Below, one piece after another: positions 42,219-51,599 of a DNA stretch of 64,000 bases. Made by a program: the position numbers and the translations under genes. Position 1 is the stretch's first letter; every line of letters starts with the position of its first letter. Source of the DNA: Selaginella moellendorffii (taxonomy: Eukaryota; Streptophyta; Lycopodiopsida; Selaginellales; Selaginellaceae); the NCBI RefSeq assembly GCF_000143415.4, contig NW_003314274.1, positions 1,449,775-1,513,774 on the forward strand, read 5' to 3'. Below the pieces are notes generated by a model that did no database searches, was not told the DNA's origin, and saw only the letters and a list, made by a program, of their open reading frames with translations.

Positions 42219-43760
42219 TGTGAGGCACAAAATCCCTAGGCCCCAAAGTGGAGCCAGAAAGGGTGCCACATGGTAGTGGCCGAAGCGAAAGCCAAACGAG
42301 CGTAACACATTTGGACTAAAAGCTCCGACTTGAAAGGTCGAGAGCGGGAGTGGAACTCCCAACAAAGTGCTCGAGGAACAAGCACGAAGCGAGCAATAAG
42401 CGAGGCTCCAAAAAGGGACCGAGACGGAGTCCGAGATGGAGTCCGAGATGGACCGAGACGGAGTCCGAGATGGAGTCCGAGATGGACCAAGACGGAGTCC
42501 GAGATGGACTGAGACGGAGTCTGAGATGGAGTCCGAGATGGACCGAGATGGAATCCGAGATGGAGTCCGAGAAGGACCCGAGATGGAGTCCGAGGTCAAG
42601 ACCGAGACCGGGACCGAGACCGGGACCGAGACCGAGACCGAGACCGGGACCGAGACCGAGACTGAGGTGGAGGCCGAGACCAAGCCCGAGTCCGAGTCCG
42701 AGTCTGAGTCTGAGTCCGAGTCTGAGTCCGAGTTCGAGTCTGAGAGGGTGAAAGCCCAAAGCGTTCGTCTCTCAGACCTTGGGGGGTTTGGTGAGCTCCA
42801 AAAGTATAGTAAGGGGGAGGACTACAGTGGAGCCAGTTTGGCCAGGAAAGGCCAGTTTGGCCAGGAAAGGCCAGTTTGGCCCAGGAAGGCCAGACCCAGT
42901 GTTGGGTGATGAACTGACCACTAGGAAGTCCAAGACTAGAGTGAACATGGGCCGACAAGCGGGGTAGCTTGGTGAAGTGTTTAAGAGTCGGCTCTAGTTC
43001 CCCCGGGAGATCGACTGGCCGATGCTCCCAGTCCAAGTGTGGGTGGCACTACCTACTTGGATGCCAGGCGTGGCTCATTGGAACCTCACTCTAAGCCCAT
43101 GGCTAGAGCACCTAAAGGCGGAAGGTGGGGAGAGTACCCACGGGGCTCGCATAGGCCCATGGTGTTCCGAAATGTTGTCCTTGAGTCCCAAATGGGGGAA
43201 AGGAGGAAGAGTAGTCCTCTAGCGTAGTGACTATGGATACAATCACATGGTGAAGAAGTCCTGGAGGACCATGGGACTTAGTGGTCGGGCCTGTGGGCCT
43301 GGATCGAGTGGCAATGTTGGCAAACATAGCCATGGACAGAAAAGGGACTTGGTAGGAATTGACAAAGGGACTTTGGGGAAGGTTATTCCCCAGGTCTGTG
43401 GGCATCCTAAGGATGCTAAGGAGTGGATCTAGGATGACCACTCGTGGACGGATGGCCCAGTCTTGGAGAGACGGGATTGTGATGCAAGTGGTATTTGACC
43501 ACTAGTGCGGCAAAGGTGAATGGGCATGGCCTTAGCGTAACGGGCTGATATGTCAGTGGTACCTTTGGGTGTCAGTCTTGGGACCAGACACGTGGAGCAC
43601 TTGGACCAAGTGCAAGTGTTGAGTGGCATGGATGCCATTCTTGAGGATAGCAAGTCCCAAGTCCTAAATTGGACTTATGAAGGTTGTAAATGAGACTCCT
43701 CCAAGTGGTCAGAGGTGTGGTTAAGTGACTAAAGTAGAATGGAAAAATTAGTCACTTACA
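42219..43760 (+). repeat. LTR-A2 3' LTR
   Basis: 1542 bp. The array (about 42420-42745) is ~130-150 bp shorter than in the 5' LTR. It has an extra copy of GCCAGTTTGGCCAGGAAAG near 42835-42880. Confidence 0.88.
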
Positions 43761-45300
43761 TAGTGTTTGCTAATTGGGCAGCATGATTTTGTTATCCAGC
43801 AGGAAAAGAAGAAGAAATGCAAATTAAACATCACATAGCACGATGATTAGTATGGGTCATTGAAATCAGTTTTGACACTAAATTTACTTTGCTAACCTTG
43901 TAGATTTTGCATCCCAAGTATGTCAAGCTACTCTCATAGAGACCCTCAAGTGTGTTTTTGAGATGGAAGTTGCACTTAAAGAGCACACAGTTAGTGGTAT
44001 ATCAAGTTCTCTTTTCTTTTCTTTGGTTATGCTAGTAAATTAAATATTTTCTATGCAGCTGAGCTATGATGACATGACAATACCCATTCCTTTCAATAGA
44101 TGCATTTTCAAGTGGGCGAATGAGTCCTACCATCAATGGTTCTCTGCAAAACTTCCAAAAAAGATTTTTAAGTTCTACAACATTTATAGTACTTCATGCA
44201 AAACTCCATTCCACATCTGGTTCTTGATAGCCAACTTTCATTGGCAACTTTTTTCCATTATTTCTAGCAAAGAGTGAAAAATGCCCAATAGTTGAGCTCA
44301 AGGAAATTCTCCATAGTGAGGTAATGCATTCTTTCTTAATGCTTACTCAAAGAAACCTTGGACTTTGTAGGCCGATTTCAAGTACGTGGACAGAGAAGGC
44401 ATGGTACCATCCAAGTCTTTCAAGGTAGCCCTTTGTTTCTATCACCTAGTTCTGAACTCTACTTTCTTCATAGGCTGATGGGTTCACTACAACTATGAGG
44501 CATGGGGTTCCAAACAATCATTGCAGTCTAATAAGATCAAACAAAGTGTTCCTCCTCCTTAAAGACATCTTGGACATCAAAGATGAAGAGAAGAAGCTTG
44601 CAGTTCACGCTGCCCAACATTAGCATTCCCAATCTCGCCACCCTCGGGCTTGTGGCACAAGTGGGCAAGCTAGGATCATGCGTCCAAGCAGAGAATGAGG
44701 CAGGATGTGGATTCCTCCTATAATAAGGAGGAGGGAGTGCTGATGTTTGCTCCCAGCCAATGGGAGGTAATATATTAATGTTCCTACATATTTATTGTTT
44801 TATGTTCTAAAATGCATAATTAATTAATTTCTTGCTAATAAATAATTAGTAATAATTATTCTTAGTAATTATTCTCTTTTATTTGATAAAATTTTAAGGC
44901 AAGTTTATTCCAAGTAAGAATATAATTTCCATATAACATATTTTAATAATAGAAATTTTAGTTTTACTATTTTTTGAGTCAGGTATTTTTCTAAATATAT
45001 TTATATTTCAAAATAATAATTTGTATCTAATATTTTTATTAATGAATGTTTATTCTTACTTATGTCTATATATTATCAAGTTTACAAGAGCAAAAAATTT
45101 GTACAAAATCATTGATTGCTATATTCATCTAGCATTTGTTAACCATAATTCCCTTACATCTTCTTTCAAACTGGAATACAATATTTATTATTTTAATACT
45201 GTTCCAATTTAATTTTCAATATAACAAAATTAAGACAATCAAAATAGTGTTTTGCTAATTAGGTAGCATATGCCGGGTGGAGCTCGTGGAAAAGATCTAG
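43761..45300. other. Paralogous pseudogene/repeat block
   Basis: 43790-43910 matches about 23250-23370 (AGCAGGAAAAGAA.., AACATCACATA.CAC). 44545-44625 matches 22655-22735, and 44735-44770 carries the dispersed-repeat core. The order differs from the first block. Open pieces near 44059-44275 (ELSYDDMTIPIPFNRC) have no recognised domain. 44770-45240 is AT-rich. It reads as a decayed, rearranged duplicate with no live gene. Confidence 0.5.
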
Positions 45301-45399
45301 CGCTGATCAATGCAATCCAGTGATCACCGCTGTCACTGATATGGCCACGAGAGTGGTTATCAAATTGTGTCTCTGAAAGGAATTCTCTAAAACATCACG

Positions 45400-45960
45400 A
45401 TTGCATCATCAATCCTCTCTGATTGTGCCTAGGAGGCTGTTCCACAAGCAGCACTCCCACTTGGGCATCTCAAAGAAAACAATAGCCACCTTTTCAATTT
45501 GCCCATTCACAGCATTTGCAATAATCATAGAGTTCCAAGTGGCTACAATTTGTAATGGCATAGAATCAAATAGATCCTTTACGTTTTCTAAATCATTTCT
45601 TGATGCCAAAACTGATATCATCAAGACATCTTGCTTTGCATCTCATTGAAGAGGGCAATGGCTTCCTCCAGATGCCAGTTTTGGGCATAGCACAAAAGCA
45701 TTACGTTCTAGAAGATGATGTCTCTATGTGCCAGCGCAAGAAACAAATTTTTAGTTTCATCAACCATTCCACAATCTGCATACACAGTGATAATCGTTGT
45801 CCATGACACAAGACTGTAGAAAGGCATCCCATCAAACAATTGCGATGCCTCCTCCAGATCCCCAATTGTGGCAATTGCTACAATAGCAACATTCCAGCTA
45901 ACAAGATTTTTCACTGGGTTTTTCTCAAACACTTGCCCAGCCTTGAATAATTGCAAATAA
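45400..45960 (-). pseudogene. psi-PPR-C fragment
   Basis: Minus strand: AGQVFEKNPVKNLVSWNVAI, LEEASQLFDGMPFYSLVSW, ITVYADCGMVDETKNLFLAL, then a stop and frame change, LASRNDLENVKDLFDSMP, TWNSMIIANAVNG, ECCLWNSLLGTI. It is paralogous to psi-PPR-B and lacks its downstream repeats. Confidence 0.75.
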
Positions 45961-46493
45961 TGACACTAATATTTGCTCTTAGCTAATGGGAGGTGGCCAA
46001 TTGCTTGGGCAAGAGAAGAAAGCATCGTGGCATTGATATTCAACCTTTTAAAATGGAGATTTGCTGTGTTACTTAGATCTTATAATTCCCTTTAAGGAAT
46101 TTGATAATTTTCTATGAAAAAATATATGTGTATAGTTATTTTTGTAGTTTTTCTTTCAAAGTGGAAAATAATATATATTATTTTGATAATAATTTAATTT
46201 AATTTTTAATGTAATATAACTATGATAATCAAAATAGTATTTGCTAACTGGGCAACATATGCTGGGCAATGACTAGTATATATGTGAAACTGTGACACAA
46301 ACTATTCACCCGCCGCACCAGAATATTCTCTCTAAAACGAATACGCTGTACGGATTAGAATATTCTGCTTTGACGGAAATTCGTACGCTCGGCAAACTGA
46401 ACCTTGTTCAGTGTGCCAGTCAAGCGTTTGTGGTACGTCTGCTGTTTCTCCATCTCCAACGCCGGTCTTGTTTCTTACAGGGGGTTTTTGACA

Positions 46494-46724
46494 TGAACAT
46501 TTCTGCTCAGTTCACCCGTTTTGGGAGCTTCTTTTTGCTTGTGTGCGTCACATACTCGGTGATGTTTTTGGCTCGCTTCTTGGGGTCTGGGAAGTGGAAG
46601 CTCGTCCCTCCAAAGGAGGCTCCACTTTTTCCATTGATTGAAATGCAGATGCCAGAATTAGAGGGAGATTTGTCCAACTTTTCAAGAGTATTCTGTTGTC
46701 CTATAGACGACCTATCGTTGTGAC
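46494..46724 (+). CDS. Hypothetical protein with N-terminal membrane anchor (uncertain)
   Basis: ATG in MNISAQFTRF, then a hydrophobic segment FGSFFLLVCVTYSVMFLARF (residues ~10-29), a Lys/Pro-rich stretch and a stop after 76 codons. A plausible intron (46784-46838, GTGCGTGC...TGAGCAG) is followed by an open stretch IPDYEDALWNSSATEAKSSY, but the two do not join in frame without a shift upstream. It may be a type II membrane enzyme start or a decayed gene. Not recognised. Confidence 0.3.
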
Positions 46725-47005
46725 AAAAGGAGCTCGCTCCATCACAAAATGCCATCAAAACTTTCCCGCTGTAGATTTCTCACAGGTGCGTGCTTCTTTT
46801 TAACAGAAACTTACTAAGCACTTGTCTCATTGAGCAGATTCCTGATTATGAAGACGCATTATGGAATTCCTCCGCAACAGAGGCAAAATCATCTTATCCT
46901 TATCCTTGCTGTCACAACTCATCACCAAATGATATTATTCATGACATTGCAAGCTATATATTTATGCCAGGAGTCAGTGAAACTGGCAAGTGCTCATCCG
47001 AGATA

Positions 47006-47329
47006 TCAAGATGCTGGAAATGAGTCATCCGATATCACGACGCTGCCAATGCCTTCGAGACCCTGAACACATGTTCTGTCTGAGGCAAGAACCTCTCCAC
47101 TTTCGCCTGCACAACCTGCATCTGAGAAAAATGTGGCCTTCCAATCCGGATTATAGTAAAACCTGTACGAAACAGCATCTTCGGGTATCTCAGCGCATTG
47201 GCGATCCCATACAACAGTAAAAGATCCTGTACACCACTTTCCCTTGTACAAGTTTAGTTGGCTCGCATTGGCTTGTATCAATGCACATGCGATCACAACC
47301 ATGATGAGTGACATTTTGAGTACCTTCAT
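47006..47329 (-). CDS. Small secreted Cys-containing protein, MiAMP1/beta-gamma-crystallin-like
   Basis: 107 residues, ATG at 47329. Residues 1-22 (MKVLKMSLIMVVIACALIQA) form a signal peptide with cleavage likely near NAS. The mature part has four cysteines in the order WC...QC...AGC...TC, with aromatic strands VSYRFYY and ATFFSDAGCAG and an ending GIGSVVI. That layout resembles the MiAMP1 family of plant antimicrobial beta-barrels (YDFSY...LYNQAGCSG...C...SI). MiAMP1 has six cysteines, so the match is partial. It would be exported to the apoplast; a defence role is inference only. No intron is needed. Confidence 0.55.
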   Translation of the reverse strand: MKVLKMSLIMVVIACALIQANASQLNLYKGKWCTGSFTVVWDRQCAEIPEDAVSYRFYYNPDWKATFFSDAGCAGESGEVLASDRTCVQGLEGIGSVVISDDSFPAS

Positions 47330-48155
47330 GCCGCTTCTCTTGATTTCAGGCTGAGGCTGCCTCTTCTCAATTGTAGGGTTCTAGAAAGCGTTTTTCACTG
47401 CTTTCTATAGCAAATTCGAAAACCTTGCGTGCACCTCGTGGGAGAGTTTTCCATCTTATCATCTTACATCACCACTCATAATATTCTTTTTAAAACCTTG
47501 CGTGCACCTCGTGGGAGAGCTTTTTCAACGTTAGGTACACTATCTTTATCCTGCTGTTCATTACTTGTTAAATATTCTTTTTAAAACCTTGTCGTGGGAC
47601 AACGTTAGGTACACTTTCTTTATCCTACTGTTCATTACTTGTTAATTACAAATCGATCCTCATCACAGCTTTTATAAAATAAATTTTATACTGTTTACGT
47701 TAGTTTAACCGTAAAACCTAATGATTAGAACCTCAATTTCTGCTCGCGATTTTTTTAATTGGTTGAATGTGAATTAATTGATTTTATTAGGGATGTTTTC
47801 AGTGATTTTAATGTTGTTCAAATTCAAACGCGACCTGCATGAGCTCAAGCCTCTAGCAAACCGTGGTCACAAGCCGTGTCTGGACTCAGCACGGACAAAC
47901 TCCACCTCTAATGCCTGCAGTAGCTTTGAACTCAGCTTAAGAACTACTCGAAATTTTACATGCAGTTGATCTTCAACTTGGTTGCTTGGTGCACACTCAT
48001 TTCATCTTAAATCCGTTTGATGCTTCAGTCCATTTACAAGCTGCATACTTCTTCCTTTCTCGCACTTAAGACTTGTGCCTCTTGCTTCACATCGTCAGCC
48101 ATCTCCTTTCTGCGCTTTCACCGGCAAAATGTTGCTTCTCGTGAAAAACACTTCA
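47330..48155. other. Intergenic region with short tandem duplication
   Basis: AAAACCTTGCGTGCACCTCGTGGGAGAG occurs at about 47421 and 47492. A unit of ~100 bp (TATTCTTTTTAAAACCTTG ... CAACGTTAGGTACACT.TCTTTATCCT.CTGTTCATTACTTGTTAA) is repeated at about 47480-47570 and 47571-47646, with a deletion in the second copy. No gene is seen. Confidence 0.5.
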
Positions 48156-48548
48156 TTACATAAAAACCACTGTTTGTTTTGCCTTTTGTATAGCTTGACC
48201 GATAGCAGCAACCGGTTTCAGTTCACGACCCATGACTTTTTTGAAGTCGACTGGATCACATATTGCTGCTTTTGAGTCTGCACCACGGTCTTCGACTTTC
48301 AAAAACCCTCTTCCGTTGAAAACTTGAAAATGAACAGGCAGAATGCACAAACGCCAAAACCGGCTGCGTTGGAAGTCATCTGCAGTTGAAGGCGGACCAG
48401 GAAACTGGACGTTGCCAATCTTTACTGGATAGAGCTGGCCTGTCGCAGCATCCTCCTCTTCAACAATAGGACAATGAACAGGGTTGCCACAGCAGTCGAC
48501 TGCATAGTGAGGAGCATTGTGATGCTGCTCTGTGGATGCAGAAATTGC
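48156..48548 (-). CDS. Hypothetical protein, possibly a terminal exon or pseudogene
   Basis: Open for about 130 codons: EQHHNAPHYAVDCCGNPVH, EEEDAATGQLYPVKIGNVQF, PGPPSTADDFQRSRFWRLCI, then KAAICDPVDFKKVMGRELKP and the end KAKQTVVFM. The composition is protein-like (balanced, few low-complexity runs). There is no ATG at its head. Upstream in the same frame, MWEKSEARSRAAKRNL is separated from it by a single TGA near 48570. It may be a gene with one nonsense mutation or an exon. I do not recognise the family. Confidence 0.4.
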   Translation of the reverse strand, partial: AISASTEQHHNAPHYAVDCCGNPVHCPIVEEEDAATGQLYPVKIGNVQFPGPPSTADDFQRSRFWRLCILPVHFQVFNGRGFLKVEDRGADSKAAICDPVDFKKVMGRELKPVAAIGQAIQKAKQTVVFM

Positions 48549-48551
48549 CAA

Positions 48552-49847
48552 TGCCTCACCTAACGATCAAAGATTTCGTTTGGCTGCCCTTGATCTGGCT
48601 TCGGATTTTTCCCACATCTGAGGCGTCCACATTGGAGAGGAAAGAAAAGATCGAACAAGCAAAAACAGGGCCGAAGTTTAGGCGACATTATCTCATATGC
48701 GTGTATGAATATAATAATCATTAAAGTGAGGTGGACAAATCAGCATGGCCTCATTTTCAATGCCATTTTCACGGCTGTGAAATGGAGATTTGGACCCTGA
48801 TATATTAACCCTATGTTGCCTTATACGCCTCTGAATGCCTGGCCTTCCCGAGAGTGGGTCAAGTTTGAGCAGCAAAACAAACTCTTCATCCGCGAAGAGT
48901 TTAGTACTTCGTGATAAAAAACACCGGCCATGGGTTCAACACCGCGCCTGGTTCTTTCAGCACCTGGACGCAACAGATGAAGGATATAAGCTTCGGCAAT
49001 GCTTTCGCTCCTGTAGCTTGACGGATGGAGAGCTTCTCGTCGCAAATCCTTGCACAAGCCGCGATCTCTTGTAGGCTCTTGGAGGGGGAGGCGGAGGAAC
49101 TTACGGAGTTGTTGTCTAGGCAACGCATCGGCTCTTCCCAGCTGTCTCGAATTCGATCATCGGGCAGTACAGCTTCAGTGCCCAAGCTATCGAGAATTAC
49201 TCGTGAAGTACTCGCGGCTCAGTCCCAGTCACCTCGACGCTGACTGGGGACACCTTCTCTCTAGAACACTGACAGTCTTCTATCTTGTTCCAAACAAATC
49301 GGTCGTGTTTGCCAACCATAGCTTGTCCCCGCTTGTGACTTACGCCCAGTAGCAGCCGGGGCTCAAAATCACTGCAAGCTTCCTTCGTACCATCTCCAGT
49401 TCCAGTGCCAAGGCCGGCCGAATTGCTACAGCCTCAGCACTGCCAACACCTCCATCGGCACGGTTGGAGTCCCTCTCGTCGCAGCCTCGCGCCTCATCCC
49501 CAGGAGCGTCGTTTAGGCTCTCCAGCAAAAGCCGCCTCTACACTCATGGAAATCCAAGACAGATATCCCCGAGTCGTGATCACCAGCATTATTGCGTTTG
49601 CTGCGCGACTAAAGCCTCGAATTCCTTGCCGACGTTCTCCAGCCGATTTCGACAAGCTCGCCGAGGCACCGTGGCACGTAATCCAGGTGGTGATCGGGAG
49701 CGATGGTTCCAGCCAATCCGTAAAGAGTGCTGCTGCTCAGAGCCTGACCAACGGTTCTTCACTCCATGCAAAGCATATTAATGGTGATAGAAGTGGATCT
49801 TGGATCTTGTTCTACACCGCCATCTTGAATCTTGGTACTCGCTCCTA
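48552..49847. other. Unresolved region between hypothetical ORF and PPR3
   Basis: GC-moderate with several 60-150-codon frames on both strands, none with a known domain. The minus strand shows a possible exon LGTEAVLPDDRIRDSWEEPM followed by a GTAAGT donor near 49105, but no complete gene model could be built. Confidence 0.35.
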
Positions 49848-51593
49848 TCAAGTGTAAACATTTGACAATAGCACATAAGGTCCGGCATTGTCTGGATCAC
49901 GATCAAGGATTGCTTGCCCGACTCTAGTTCCCAGATCCACATCCCTCTGCGTCTTGCAAGCGCTGAGCAGCGTCATCCAGGTCGCCTCTCGCGGCTCAAA
50001 CGGCATGGTGCGTATGAGCTCCTCGGCATCCGCCAGCCTCCCAGCCTTCCCGAGGAGAAAGATGACACAAGCGTAGTTCTCCAGCGTGAGATGCAAGCCA
50101 TACTCGTGGCTCAAGTGGAAGAAGCACCGCGCGTCCTCGAGCAACCCCGAGTGGCAGCACGCCGCCAGAGCGCTCGAGATGGTGGCGTCGTCAGGGACCA
50201 CTCCATCGAGATGCAAGCGCGAGAAGATGTAGAGCGCCTCGTCGCCATGCCCGCTCTCGGCGTAGACCGCCACCATCGTGTTCCAGGAGATGATGTTCCG
50301 CTGCTCCATCGTCTCAAACACCTCCCGCGCGAGATCCAGGCTCCCGCACTTCCCATACATGTTGATGAGCGCGCTGGACAGGATCACGTCGAGCTTGAAT
50401 CCATTGTCGTGGATCACCGAGTGGATGATCCTGGCCTCGGCCATGGACGGATCCGCGGAGCAAGCATCGATGAGGCTGCCGATCGTCTGCTGGTGTGGAA
50501 ACTGCCCCTCGAGATCCATGAGCTTGAACAGCCGCATCGCCTCCTTGCCATGCCCGTGCTGGGCATTTGCTGCGATTATCGCGGACCAGCTCACAGCGTT
50601 CCGGATCGGCATCTCAGAGAAGAGCCGCCGCGCCTCCTCAAGATCACCACTCTGCGCAAGCGCAGTGACCATCCCAGTCCAGACCACAACGTCGCGGCTG
50701 GCGGATCGATCGAAAACTCTCCTCGCGCTGGTGATATCCCCGCTCTGGGCATAAGCTCCAATCATAGCGCTCAGCGCCACTACGTCACCCGGCGGCGCCG
50801 CGCGGTACACCGCCTCAGCGTCACTCGCCCTCCCGAGCTTGCCATACATGATGATCAGCGCGGTCTGGACGATCACGTCGCCATCGTCGCCGCGAGCGAC
50901 AGCCCTGCTGTGCGTGAGCTCCCCTCTCGCGAGATCGCCCAAGTTTCCATAGGCATCGAGGATGCTCGCGATGGTGTAGTGATTGATCGCGACGCCCTCT
51001 TGATCCATGCGCTGGAAGAGCTCCGCGGCCTCGCGGTCGCGGGCGTTTAGAACGTAGGCGGCGATCATCGCGTTCCAGGAGACGAGGTTGCGGCCTGGCA
51101 TCTTGGAGAAGAGCTCCAGCGCGAGTTCCAGATGCCCATTCTGGGAAAATGCAGCGATCATCGTTGTCCAGGAGACCACATCCCTTTGCGGGGCAAGCAT
51201 GAAGAGATTGCCAGCGTCGCGGACGCGATCATTGTGGATGTAGGCGGCCATCATGATGTTCCAGGAGAAGACGTTCGGGTATGGGATGCCATCGAAGATC
51301 TTGCGCGCGTCGGCGATGGCGCCGCAGTTGCCATACATCTCGATGAGGAGATTGCGGAGGTATCGGCTGTGGCGCTGGGAGCTGGCGAGGATCTGCGAGT
51401 GCGTTTCCCTGCCACGGACCAAATCCCGGGTTTTCGAGCAAGAACGTAGCACTCTCGCGAATTCGTCTTGCTGGGCGAGATCGTCGTCGATCGGCGATGG
51501 CGGTGATCGTGGCGCTGGAGCTGCTGCTGCCACTGCTGGATTGAGAGAAAACTTCTCGAGCATCGCCGTCGCCATCCTCGAGGAACTTCTCAT
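49848..51593 (-). CDS. PPR3: PLS-class pentatricopeptide repeat protein
   Basis: 581 residues, one exon, ATG at 51593. An Ala/Ser-rich N-terminus (MRSSSRMATAMLEKFSLNPA) could serve as an organellar transit peptide. Then VLRSCSKTRDLVRGRETHSQ, NVFSWNIMMAAYIHND, DVVSWTTMIAAFSQNG, NLVSWNAMIAAYVLNA and further motifs to FLLGKAGRLADAEELI and MPFEPREATWMTLLSACKTQ, with a short E1-type end GPYVLLSNVYT. There is no DYW domain. The role is inferred as organellar RNA binding for editing or processing. Its start codon is only 6 nt downstream of the PPR4 stop, on the same strand, leaving no room for a separate intergenic promoter. Confidence 0.92.
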   Translation of the reverse strand: MRSSSRMATAMLEKFSLNPAVAAAAPAPRSPPSPIDDDLAQQDEFARVLRSCSKTRDLVRGRETHSQILASSQRHSRYLRNLLIEMYGNCGAIADARKIFDGIPYPNVFSWNIMMAAYIHNDRVRDAGNLFMLAPQRDVVSWTTMIAAFSQNGHLELALELFSKMPGRNLVSWNAMIAAYVLNARDREAAELFQRMDQEGVAINHYTIASILDAYGNLGDLARGELTHSRAVARGDDGDVIVQTALIIMYGKLGRASDAEAVYRAAPPGDVVALSAMIGAYAQSGDITSARRVFDRSASRDVVVWTGMVTALAQSGDLEEARRLFSEMPIRNAVSWSAIIAANAQHGHGKEAMRLFKLMDLEGQFPHQQTIGSLIDACSADPSMAEARIIHSVIHDNGFKLDVILSSALINMYGKCGSLDLAREVFETMEQRNIISWNTMVAVYAESGHGDEALYIFSRLHLDGVVPDDATISSALAACCHSGLLEDARCFFHLSHEYGLHLTLENYACVIFLLGKAGRLADAEELIRTMPFEPREATWMTLLSACKTQRDVDLGTRVGQAILDRDPDNAGPYVLLSNVYT

Positions 51594-51599
51594 CCAGAT

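Larger units (their letters stand above)
30948..43760 (+). mobile_element. LTR-A2: second LARD-like element, carrying nested LTR-C
   Basis: Same family as LTR-A1. The 5' LTR starts at 30946-30948 and is interrupted at 30985 by LTR-C. It resumes at 36559 and ends CACTTACA at 38186. The 3' LTR is 42219-43760. TAGTG occurs at 30943-30947 and 43761-43765. If TAGTG is the target duplication, the 5' LTR has lost its first TG; if not, the left boundary is at 30946. The interior (38187-42218) is non-coding and matches LTR-A1. It is inserted in the PPR-pseudogene block. Confidence 0.85.
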
